DNA of 64,000 bases, taken from positions 124,001 to 188,000 of the forward strand of contig CM035311.1 of assembly GCA_002900995.3 (NCBI GenBank). The letters are read 5' to 3'. The notes beneath the pieces were generated by a model. The model did not search any database, was not told the origin of the DNA, and saw nothing but the letters and a program-made list of their open reading frames with translations. The stretch is from Ganoderma boninense (Eukaryota; Basidiomycota; Agaricomycetes; Polyporales; Polyporaceae). A program made the translations under genes and the position numbers. Positions 21,340 through 31,286 of the stretch are shown here, one piece after another; within the stretch, counting starts at the first letter, position 1; each line of letters opens with the position of its first letter.

Positions 21340-22475
21340 ATGCGTTCCTACGCAGTTATAGGAGCCTCTCGTGGCATTGGCCTCGAGTACGTCCGCCAAC
21401 TGGTGAGACTATACCTCATCGCGATGTTATGTCGATTTACAACGGTTCATATAGGCCAGCAGATCCGACACAGTGGTGTTTGCCGTGGTCAGAAATGCAG
21501 AAGGATCCACGTACCTGAAGGATGTCGCCGCCAGCTTCAAGAACGTCCACGTAATCACAGGGGACGTAGTAGACTATGGCAGCCTTGAAGTCAGTCTTCC
21601 ATTTTGCATCGCAGGTTGTAATCCTTTTATCTAGCTAATGATGCGGAACTGAATAAAGCATGCTGCGAAGAAAGTCTCAGAGGTTACCGGTGGGAAGCTA
21701 GACTACTTGATTCACAACGCTGCAAACACCGACCTCTGTACCATTCAGAAAGGCTTCGACGACTAGTAAGTGATTCCCTTCACCCTTACCTGGCAGCGTG
21801 TCCCCCAAATTCATGTCGGACCAATCAGTGCAGACATGGAAGAGCTCGACACTGCCTTGATTTCGGCGGTATGTTACTCAACGCGTCGTCCTCGTCTCCA
21901 GCTCCATCTCATGCTGCCCCTCCTCCCCTCATCCACCCAGTACAAGGTCAACAGCCTCGGCCCGATCCACGCCATCACCGCCTTCCTCCCCTTGCTCCGC
22001 GCCTCGGACACGAAGAACATCATCGTCATCGGCTCCGGCGCGGCCGATCCCAAGACCGCGCTCGCCGGCAGCGTCCCGAACTTTCTTGCATACAGCATGA
22101 CCAAGGCCGCCGCGCTCGTGGCCACGACCAAGTTCGCCGTCAAGCTCCGAGACGAGGGCTTCGTCGTCGTCACCTTCTGCCCGGGGAGGGTGGACTGCTC
22201 CGCCACGCTCAGCGCCGAGTGTGCGCCGTTCGTCGTTCTCGCACGTTTCCTGCCCCAAACTGAATTGGGGATTATTGTTATTTGTCAGGCCGCAAGGCGC
22301 TGGTTGAGATCCGGAAGGTCTCTTCATCTATGGAGGACCACTTCGGGGCCGAAATGGCCCTGCAGAGTCCGGAAGCATCGGTCGGGCGCAGTTGAAGGTC
22401 ATCGATGGTCTGCAGGCCTCGCATAACGGGCTGTTCTTGCTACACACGGGTGAGGAGCATAGCCCTACCCGCTGA
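21340..22475 (+). CDS. Short-chain dehydrogenase/reductase SDR-2, C-terminal frameshift
   Basis: Paralog of SDR-1 with the same exon plan and a complete catalytic core: GASRGIG cofactor loop, HNAAN, the strand NIIVIGSGAAD with the active-site serine, and FLAYSMTKAA with Tyr and Lys. Exons start near 21340, 21456, 21660, 21833, 21945 and 22290. In the last exon GTCGGGCGCAG is one base shorter than GTCGGAGCGCAG of SDR-1 (near 22385), so the present frame stops at TGA 22393-22395, about 27 residues before the ancestral end at 22475. The catalytic domain could still fold. It lies between P450-1 and a MYND gene, in the same direction. Confidence 0.75.
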
Positions 22476-23066
22476 GCGTCACGGTGAGTCGGCGATTGGC
22501 ATGCATGTAGTGGGAGCGGAGGCTCATACCATATCCCCCCACAGCGTTGTGATATAGAGGAGAGTACAAGTAGAGAGATATGTGTACAGACATGCGCTTG
22601 TCAATTGTGCCCACCTTACGGCGATACGGCAAACAAACGTGAAACAACATTCGAATACTCTGATTCCGGTCAAGAGGTGCTCAGTGCCCACTGGCATAAT
22701 GTCACTGCGGCGTGTCCGATCTCGCTTCGAAGTCTCTGACAGGTCTGAATCGGGTCTGAACTGGTCTGGACCAGACGGATTCAGACAATAAACGAATTAC
22801 TGATCTGGCAGCTCATCCCTAACGACCTTGGCACTTTGTCTAGTGTTTCACGACGTCGACTTTGAACGCCACAGCACAAGCAGCTAAGTACATTTAGAGC
22901 GATCCTGGACTTCGATCCATGAAGGGACCTGAGTCTACGTTTAGCCCGCTCAGCTCTGGGGAACTGGCAGGGGAGGGCAGGGTGTAGTGTGAGCATCAGC
23001 CTGAAAATACTGTATCACTGGCACTTGGGGACGGCCGCCTCGGGCACATACTGGCATCGCCACCGA

Positions 23067-23231
23067 CGGGTCAAAACAATACTGCAATGCAACCAGAACG
23101 AAAAATACAACAATGTCTCGGACGGTACAGGTTGTCGTCATGGGGGCAACAGAATGCTCTTGTTCCCCCATCGCCACTCGCTTAACGCTCCTGAATAGTA
23201 GCACCTTGCTTCCTTCATGACGCGTATAAAA
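23067..23231 (+). promoter_or_regulatory. MYND-A promoter, shared with MYND-B
   Basis: Contains a block starting GGGTCAAAACAATACTGCAA that is nearly identical to the one at 28448, then TATAAAA at 23225-23231, 96-102 bp before the ATG. Confidence 0.55.
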
Positions 23232-23326
23232 TCACACTGCGGGCAGCCGAGCCACACCACCAAACCGCAACACCCCGCCCCCTCTTCCACACTCGCCACC
23301 GCCACCGCCACCCCACTCGACCCAGG

Positions 23327-24108
23327 ATGGGCTTCACAGCAGAAATATTCCAGACGGACGACATCGACGCACCGATTCGGAGTAGCGATGCTCAATACGC
23401 GAATATCCCGAGAAACACGCCGGACATCCCCAACGTCGACGTATATGCCGCGGCCGTCGCGATCGCGTTCCGTTCCTGCAGGGAGCGCCTCCGCCCCGCA
23501 AGCGACTACACGCGCATGGCGCATGAGGTCGTGCGACATCCGACAGGGCTCGTCGGGAGGGGCGTGCGGCAGGGCGACCCAGAGAGCATGCTCGAGCTCG
23601 CGATGAGGTGCGTGCATCCTGAGCCCGCCCACATACACGCGACGCTGAACGCAGCTGGCCACGGCGATCTAGGTACGGCAGCGGGTGCGCAGTCGAAGAC
23701 CGCCTGGACAGGGCCATCCAGCTCCTCGAGCTCATCCTCGCCCGCGACCGCGAGGCCCAGACCCCGACACCGGGGCGACCCGCCAGCGCGCGCATGCCGG
23801 AGCAGATCCTCCAGCGCACCCACTCCGCGGCCGCCCTCGCTTTCTACAGCAAGTACTCCTCCAAGCGCATCGCCAGCACGTCCCTCGGCTACCACGACCC
23901 CGACCTCCTCCGTGCAGCTGCCGAGGCCGACCGCGCGGTCGCCGCGGGGCTCCCGAGCCGCGCCGCGCTCCTCGTCGCGAAGCACCTCGTCGCGCTGGCC
24001 AAGCAGTATGGGGTGCTGCCGGGGCCGTGGGAGGACATGCGCTTCGGGGTGTTCAGGAACCTCTGGGAGGCGTATGCCGCGCACGAGCAGCTCGTGTCGA
24101 CGACTTGA
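23327..24108 (+). CDS. MYND-protein paralog A, zinc finger deleted
   Basis: The N-terminus starts MGFTAEIFQTDDID, followed by TPDIPNVDVYAAAVAIAF and a helical repeat-like region. The exon after the intron (23613 to about 23672) gives YGSGCAVEDRLDRAIQLLEL, QRTHSAAALAFYSKY and SLGYHDPDLLRAAAEADRAV. It ends HEQLVSTT. The paralog at 28751 continues at this point into a MYND finger; here about 190 bp is missing and the frame stops at once. Remnants of the last finger exon survive downstream (QDWK, then a TAG, then RHNAEGC). The remaining domain is open and GC-rich, so a truncated protein may be made. Function unknown. Confidence 0.68.
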
Positions 24109-25830
24109 ATGTTCGAGCAGGACTGGAAGTAGCGCCATAATGCTGAGGGTTGTGCTCCTGTTCAGGAGCTGGACAGAGATGATAGGGAATCGCGTAGCGA
24201 TAAATAACTTGATCGGGCACCGTGAGGAGGGCTGCGAGTGGACGCTAGTAGTGGACATGTGGGTCGAGAGCTGCCATTGGAACATGTATCGCCTCGCACT
24301 TGTTCGCTGCTAAGCTGGCCATCTTGGGGACGTGACATACGTCAGGTCTCCTGCGCGCAAATCTTGGGATGTTGGACGCGCTCGAGCTCAGGTTGGCGGT
24401 GATGGACTAGATTGCTAGGTAGAAGGTGTTGAGGAACGCGAGGCGGACAGAGGAAGAGGTGCCGACGAGCGAAGAGAGGTGGGTCAGTGCACTATCTGCG
24501 TGCAACAGAGAGATTCTGTGAGCTGCAGGAGATGGCAAATGGAATGCTACCCCATAATGGAGAAGAACAGCGACCCCTGGCTCCGAGCAATAGTTGATCT
24601 AGATCTTCGGTGAAGTCTACTAGTAGCATGAGCGTGCGCTGTTTCATGGCACGTCTGCGTTCCAACTCACATTAATTGCGGGCAGCGGTATTGGTCCAGA
24701 ATCACAGCATCAGATATCTCACGTGCGAACTATGGGCCACTTCTGCGATTGGAGTCAAGGAATTCAGCGACGAGAGGTCTGACGATTTCGCTGTACTTTA
24801 CCCGGCGTGTTTCAACCCCGGTGAGTCTTGTGCAGCCTCGGCCAGGGCTCCGAAGACTTCGTTCCTAATACAGTGAAGCAGCTTCCCTGTCCTGCAGTAC
24901 CAAAAGATCAGCACTTAACTGAAGGAGACGGTCCACGTACCAAGCTTGACGCTCTTATGACTCATCATGAGCCTCCAGTTTCTGTCACAGCGCGGGGTTG
25001 ACCTGACATGGAAACATTGTCAGGCGAACATATGATTTAACACAGCACTACTCATGATGGAGCTGTCGAAAAAGAGTGGAAAGAAGGGTAGGTGGTGGTG
25101 AGTGTAGAACTTGTCGCTGACTTGTCCCTTCAGGTGGCTCAATAGCGCTGAACGTTCGATTAGCGCTTGCCACCCGGTCCTGTCCGAACCCTACTTGCAG
25201 TGGTATCCGCCTTTCTTCCTTGAACTTCCGCCTTATTAGCAAGGGGCGGCGAGGTTTCGGCACGTAAATGTTCCCGAGTTCTCTTACGTTGCGAAGTATG
25301 TTAATCGACATCAGCTCTCAGTCATCGAACTCAAATTTGAACTCAGAATGTACATCCTCCTCCTCCCGGCGAGGAGTCGACAACCACATCGAACCACCAC
25401 CTCCAGGCTCTCGTACGCCGAGCTGTCCCCTTCAAGGATACATCGATCAGTTTTTGAGCACTTGTGGTCATGCCAATGCGCCGTGGCGAACAAAGGGGTC
25501 TCGGTGGCAGAATCTGTGAAAATCGAAGATATCCCAGCGAAGCTTACGCGCAAGGAGACGGTAAGTGCACTACTACGGTCGTATAAAATCCTTCTATGGG
25601 AAGCTGAATCTTTTGAACAAATTCTAGTTCAGGCAACAGCTCCGGGCTCCACTCGTGCCGGTGGCTGAACGGTGCATCTGTGAAGACAGAAGACATGTCA
25701 GCGAGACTCGGACGTCGTTGCGTGCATTGTAACGGTAAGGGTGCTACTACGCTCCTATAAGTTTATTCTGAATCGTTCGTTGTCCCGGCATCAGCTAACC
25801 TCTATGGCATCCGACCGTTTCCTCCCCTTA
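24109..25830. other. Decayed intergenic block of the P450/MYND array
   Basis: Holds the MYND finger remnant, a minus-strand coding-like relic near 24380-24480 (LTHLSSLVGTSSSVRLAF), and sequence that recurs in worn form at 36830-37010 and 38250-38900 (for example CTTCGGTGA near 24605, 36830 and 38255; ATTTGAACTCAGAA near 25336 and 38648). No intact gene. Confidence 0.5.
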
Positions 25831-25832
25831 CG

Positions 25833-25870
25833 TCTCCCACATCTGCGCCCATAAATACGCTCGCATACTC
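25833..25870 (+). promoter_or_regulatory. P450-2 core promoter
   Basis: CTCCCACATCTGCGCCCATA leads into ATAAATAC (25851), 67 bp before the ATG. The same block is found before P450-3 (about 31212-31236) and, without a gene, at 38924-38960. Confidence 0.6.
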
Positions 25871-25917
25871 TGGAACTGCGCCGACCCGCACCGGACACAT
25901 GTACCTTGGTCCTTGGG

Positions 25918-28178
25918 ATGGACGACTACCAGGCCATTGTATTCTTATGCCTCGCCGCGATTGTCGGCATCTACGCCATCAGATGGTATAATAATCCGGT
26001 AAGTGCACCATGCCCTCTGCAGTATGCATCATGACCCGCTGATGTCTGCAGCTTCGGGCGATCCCCACTGTCGGCGGGTCCTCCCTTCCTGGACTGTCTT
26101 ACCTTGGCGCGATTCGCATGCAGGGCGATTGCAGGGACGTCCTCAAAGAAGGATACCAGAAGGCACGTGTTGACCTGTCGGTGGTGTTCTGGCACCTGCG
26201 CTTACCGGAGGGTGCGGCAGTACCCAAACTCAGCATTCAAAGTCGCCCTCCTCGACAAGTGGATGGTCTTCGTTTCGGGACGCAGCATGGTAGAGGAGCT
26301 CCGGAAACGTCCTAACGACGAACTATCTAGCCAGGGTGGATCGCAAGAGGCACGTCGAGCTCCCTTCGCGTCAGGAGTCAACCCACCTCACAGTGACTTT
26401 GTCTGCTCTGTGGCCACCATAGTTCCAGCAGTCAAGGTATTCGTGCGAGACTGTCATCCTTGACGATGACTACCACGTGGACGTTATCAAAGAGAACTTC
26501 ACGCGAAAGCTTCCGGCCATGCTGCCGGACCTCATCGACGAGGTTTCTGTCGCCGCCAGGGACCAGATCGCAGCTAGCGAGAATGGTACGCTGATTCACG
26601 GTCCATCTTCGATGCAAGAACTAACACCACTATAACTATTATGTTAGACTGGACCAGCACAGAGGTCCTGCCTGCGATGCGGACGATTGTCGCTCGTGCT
26701 AGCAACCGAGCATTCGTCGGCCTCCCCTTGTGTGAGCATCCCGGTGCTCCTGAACGAATCCTGTTTACATGAATTGAATCCCGCCTCTACGCCTAGGTCG
26801 CAACCAAACATATCTCACTCTGATGGTCGACTTCTCGGTGAACGTGATGAAAGGCGCAGTCATTCTTCGCCTTTGCCCTCGTCTTCTCAAACCGTGAGTT
26901 TTGAATCCTGGACTGGCCAGCATCGCATGCTCATGGAGCCGTTTGCAGTCTTGTCGCCCTGTTCGTCAAGCCGCTATTCGTAAACAGCGACACCTACCGT
27001 GCTGAGGCGTATCTACGGCCCATTATCGAGGAGCGTCAGAAGGCGATGGCCGAACTCGGAGAAGGCTGGAACGACAAGCCGGTGCGCAAGCTCTGTGGAC
27101 CGCCGGACTGCTCGCTGACCCACCTTCCGTCTGCGACAGAACGATCTGCTGCAGTTCCTGTTGGACAAGGCCGCGACGAGAAACGAAACGATGTTCATCA
27201 TCGCCCAACGGCTCCTAGCCATGAACTTTGCCGCCATCCACACTTCGTCCATGGTGAGCCCTATCGTCCGATGCGCCACGTGCACAGCCACTTGAAAACC
27301 CTCGGCTTCTGCTCCTCAGACCGTCACGCACGCGCTCTTCCACCTCGCGGAGGACCCTGCGCTCGTCGCCGCGCTCCGCGAGGAGGTCGAGACGGCCATC
27401 GCGGCCGACGGCTGGACGGCCGTCGCGCTGGGCAGCATGTGGCAGCTCGACAGCCTCCTGCGCGAAACGGTGCGCTACTACGGCATCAGCCTCTGTAAGC
27501 ACCCCTTCCCCCCTCCCCCCTGCATCGTGTCACTGTTACTCGCACAAACGGCTGACCCCACGTGCACGCTTGCTGCCCGCGCTGGATCGATGGCCAACCA
27601 CAACACCTCCGACCTGACTACTGACTGTGCAGCGTCGATGACCCGGCGCGCGATGAAGGACATCGTGCTCGCCGACGGGACGCGCCTCCCCGAGGGCACG
27701 CTCGTCGCCGCGCCGTCGTACGCGATGCACCACGACGACGCGCTGTGCGCGGGCGCGGGCGCGTTCGACCCGTTCCGCTTCGCGCGCATGCGCCGCGGCG
27801 CGCGGACCAGCTCGCGGGCGCGAGGCTCCAGTTCACGAGCACGTCGCCCGAGTACATCCCCTTCGGCCATGGGCCCCAGGCCTGGTGCGTACACCTATCA
27901 CCTATCCCAGTCTCTCTCCCCCCTGCTGTCCAGAGCGTAGTGGTGATGCTGACGACGGGTTGGTGCGCGCCGCTGGCAGCCCAGGGAGGTACTTCGCGTC
28001 GAACGAGCTCAAGGCGATCCTCGCACACGTCGTCCTCAACTACGACATGAAGCTCGGCGGGGACGGGACGCGCCCCCCACCGGTCCACGCTGCGATGCAT
28101 GTCACGCCCGCCGCGCGGGGATGCGTCCTGTTCAGGAAACGCTCCCCTATGCCTGACTCGGAGTCTGGTTCTGTGTAA
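25918..28178 (+). pseudogene. Cytochrome P450 copy 2, single frameshift near the heme loop
   Basis: Starts MDDYQAIVFLCLAAIVG (membrane anchor), then LRAIPTVGGSSLPGLSYLGA, AFKVALLDKWMVFVSGRSM, WTSTEVLPAMRTIVARAS, FAAIHTSSM (I helix) and LDSLLRETVR (K helix, ExxR). After FRFARMRRGA one base is missing in a GC-only run (about 27790-27805). The frame then resumes as ADQLAGARLQFTSTSPEY and reaches the heme loop FGHGPQA-C-PGRYFAS and the end DSESGSV. No intron can bridge the shift. Otherwise every exon is open, so this is a fresh lesion or a sequence error in a GC run. Two introns (26163-26220 and 26350-26422) use GC donors shared with the sister copies. Confidence 0.82.
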
Positions 28179-28447
28179 TGCTCAGCTGGCTTGGGGAGCA
28201 GTTGCTTGGCGCGCGTTACCGTCGCGTCGAGCGTAGAGACGGATTTTCGTTTTTCCGGATTAGATGCAAGTTCAATTTGTACGCTGTTTTGGGGGCCTTA
28301 GGATGAGTTAGCAGAATAAAGGGCTTCTGTGGAACATGAGGGCGGCGGCAGTGGTGTAAACGCAGATGTTGGGACTGGAATGGGCCGTCGGGTAGCAATG
28401 CCACTTGAACCAGCGTCTCTCAAGTACTCACTACATTGTCGGCCCTG

Positions 28448-28644
28448 GGTCAAAACAACACTACAATGCAACCAGGACGAAAAATACAACAATGTTTCAG
28501 GCATGAGAGAAGTGTTCAGGCGATACAGGATGTCGTCATGGGGGCAACATACAAAACGCCCTTGTTCCGAGTCACCCTTCGCCACCCGCTTAGCGTTCCC
28601 GGACGAGTAGTCGTAGCTTGCTTTCTTGAGGTCCCGTATAAAAA
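28448..28644 (+). promoter_or_regulatory. MYND-B promoter
   Basis: Carries the same conserved block as upstream of MYND-A and TATAAAAA at 28637-28644, 114 bp before the ATG. Promoter and gene were duplicated together. Confidence 0.55.
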
Positions 28645-28750
28645 TCATATCGCGGTGGCCAAGCTAGACCACCAAACCGCAACGCTCCCTCCCCGTCTCC
28701 ACAGACTTATTAGCACTCGCCGCCGCGACCGCCACGCCACTCGAGCCAGC

Positions 28751-29881
28751 ATGGGCTTCACATACGAGATATTCCAGACCTGCTGTCAGTGCTGCTCTGA
28801 CAGCGGCGCGCTGATCAGCCCGAATGGCGAAAATGTGAACGCAGGCGACTTGGGCGGCGGCGACCAGTACGCGGACGTCCCGAAGGACACGCCCGACATC
28901 CCCAACATCGACTTCTACGCCGCGGCCGTGTCGACGGTGATCTGTTCTTACAAAGTGCGCCTCCACGCCACCCGCGACTACATTCGCATGGCGCACGAGG
29001 TCGCGCGAAACCCGACAGCGTCGGTACGGAGGGGCGTGCAGCGCGGCGACGCAGAGAGCATGCTGGAGCTCGCGATGAGGTGCGTGGATCCGCTTGACGC
29101 TTGAAAGCCTTAATGCGCGGACGACGCTGACCACCACGACCGCCGGCGTCGGTAATCCAGGTACGGCAGCGAGTGCGAAGCCGAAGACCGACTGGACAAG
29201 GCGATTGAGCTTATAGAGCTCATCCTCGCCCACGACCGCGCGTCGACATCGGGAGGACCCGCCAGCATGCGCGTGCCGGAGCTGGTCCTCCAGCGCACCC
29301 ACTCCGCGGCCGCGCTCGCATTCTACAGCAAGTACTCCTCCAAGCGCATCGCCAGCACGTCCCTCGGCTACCACCACGACCCCGACCTCCTCCGCGCAGC
29401 GTTTGAGGCCGACCGCGCGGTCGCCGCCGGGCTGCGGAGCCGCGCCGCGCTCCTCGTCGCGAAGCACCTCGTCGGGCTGGCCAAGCAGTACGACGTGCGG
29501 CCGGGGCCGCGGGCGGACAAGCGCTTCGGTGGGTTCGGGAAGCTCTGGGAGGCGTACGCCGCGCACAGGAAGCTCGTGTCGACGATCCGGGACAACCCCA
29601 ATCTGTTCGGGTGCGCGGCTGAGGACTGCGACGTGCGGGTGCTGGAGAAGCGGGAGTTGAAGCGGTGCGGCGGGAGCTGCCCCCCGGAGACGAAGCCGAG
29701 CTACTGCAGCAGAGAGTGTCAGCGGAGGGTGCGTGGCCGTGTTGCTGCCGCGAGGATGGGATGCGTACGTTGACTGACTTGAGTGTGCGAGCAGGACTGG
29801 AAGTCGCGCCACAAGGCTGAGGGATGTGTTCCTGTCCACGACATCGACCGAGATGGTGGGACATCAGTTATTGATGAGTGA
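28751..29881 (+). CDS. MYND-type zinc finger protein, paralog B
   Basis: The start ATG opens MGFTYEIFQTCCQCC. Then comes TPDIPNIDFYAAAVSTVICS and a helical region with HSAAALAFYSKYSSKR and SRAALLVAKHLVGLAKQY, both shared with paralog A. The C-terminal finger has the MYND pattern: CAAEDC, RCGGSC, SYCSREC and, after a final intron (about 29721-29789), DWKSRHKAEGC. It ends in TGA at 29879-29881. MYND fingers bind proteins rather than DNA; basidiomycetes hold many copies of unknown role. The first intron (about 29080-29158) matches that of paralog A. Appears intact. Next to P450-3, as MYND-A is next to P450-2. Confidence 0.8.
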
Positions 29882-30046
29882 CTTGGTCAACTTGAAGTAG
29901 GAGGACTGCCCACGGTGCCAGGTGCGCGGGACGCTCGAGAGCCGCGACTCGAACGCGATATACACGGGCCCCTGGATCACCTCACGCTTGATCACGACTA
30001 GGAGCAGGTCGACGGGACCACACTCGTACTTGGGGGCGTGGTACAC
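29864..30046 (-). pseudogene. Orphan coding-like exon
   Basis: A 60-codon GC-rich frame on the minus strand (YHAPKYECGPVDLLLVVIK, SVPRTWHRGQSSYFKL) ending TAA at 29864, overlapping the last bases of MYND-B. The codon pattern looks like real coding sequence, but no further exons could be linked upstream. A relic of a minus-strand gene is also seen after MYND-A, so a third gene may once have belonged to the repeat unit. Family not recognised. Confidence 0.35.
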
Positions 30047-31205
30047 ATCATGTTGCTAGCCCATGAGCCTCGGAATTTACAGTATGGTGGTGCTGACAGA
30101 TAGGATTGGTGGAGGAATGGTGCAGTGGAACGCGAGGCGGGCACCGTTGGAAGGAGTTGCGGATGAACGATGCAAGGAAGGTGGTCGGTTTAGTGCGCGC
30201 ATGGGACGTAACAGGGAGATTTTGTGCTCCAGTCAGTGCGCAAATCGTATGCTTAAGTCAATGTGGAAATTATGCAGCCAGAGGTGTGCCGCAACGCCAG
30301 AAATCTAAGAATCGCAGCCACTTACAAGAAGTGCGGAACTGTTCGGCCATGCACTCGTCCTGCCTCTGCAGAGTGTGTCCAGGGATCTATGAACGGAAAA
30401 CAAACGCATCATCTCCTATATCAGATAAGTATGAGTCAGGATCAATCTTCGAGGAGACGGTATTACCTTCTTGAAGCATGCTTCCTCCCGACTCTGCATT
30501 CTGCGATAGCAGTGCTCTTCCACCACCCTGCCCCATCCGCTGATTCCGCTCCCTCTCGGATGTCCTGTCGAAAGAGCCACGACGGGTAGTCGGCTGTGCT
30601 GTATAGAGCAGTGAGCAATGAGCGGCCAGGTACAAGGTGCAGCGTGTGCTTGCGCGGTCGCCGTACCATCGCAGGTCGGAGACTCTGAGTAGTAGGTCAC
30701 GATGATAGGAGCGGCACCACCTTCTATGAGCGCTGCTTAGAACGGCAATAACCCTAGATTCAAGCTCAGAAATGTAGAGCGCTAACTGCCTTTCAGGCTT
30801 CTTTGACCACACGAGGCTTCTTTGACCACACGTCCAGGCCTTCGTCCGCCGAGACGTCCCTCTGAAGACTACGCAGTCTACGCTGACGACATATTGGGCC
30901 ATGTGTGGCCATACCAGTGTGATGTGGCGAACAACGTCGTCGATAATTCGTATCGGTCGCGGAACCTGCGCAGATAGAAGACGCCACGGCAGCGGGACTC
31001 GAACGTCCTCGTCATCCGGGTAAGTGTACTACTCCGTTCCTACACGTGTTAGCTCGGTGAGACTGAATATCACCCATACAGTATCTCTCTTGCATTGGTT
31101 GGTCTCCACGTTTCGAAATAACGCTTATGAAGGGTATGCCGGGAAATCCGCCTTCAGGCCCGCCGCTCGGTTGAACCAGTCTCCACCTTCCCTTTCCCCA
31201 CCTTA
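30047..31205. other. Decayed block between array units
   Basis: Partly similar to 24370-24500 and to 25550-25800. A short exact tandem copy of AGGCTTCTTTGACCACACG occurs near 30797 and 30816. No intact gene. Confidence 0.4.
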
Positions 31206-31286
31206 ATGCTGACACACCTGGGCTCATAAATACACTCGTATACGCAACAAGCTGTACCCATCCCTCCTGAACATACATCCCTCTGA

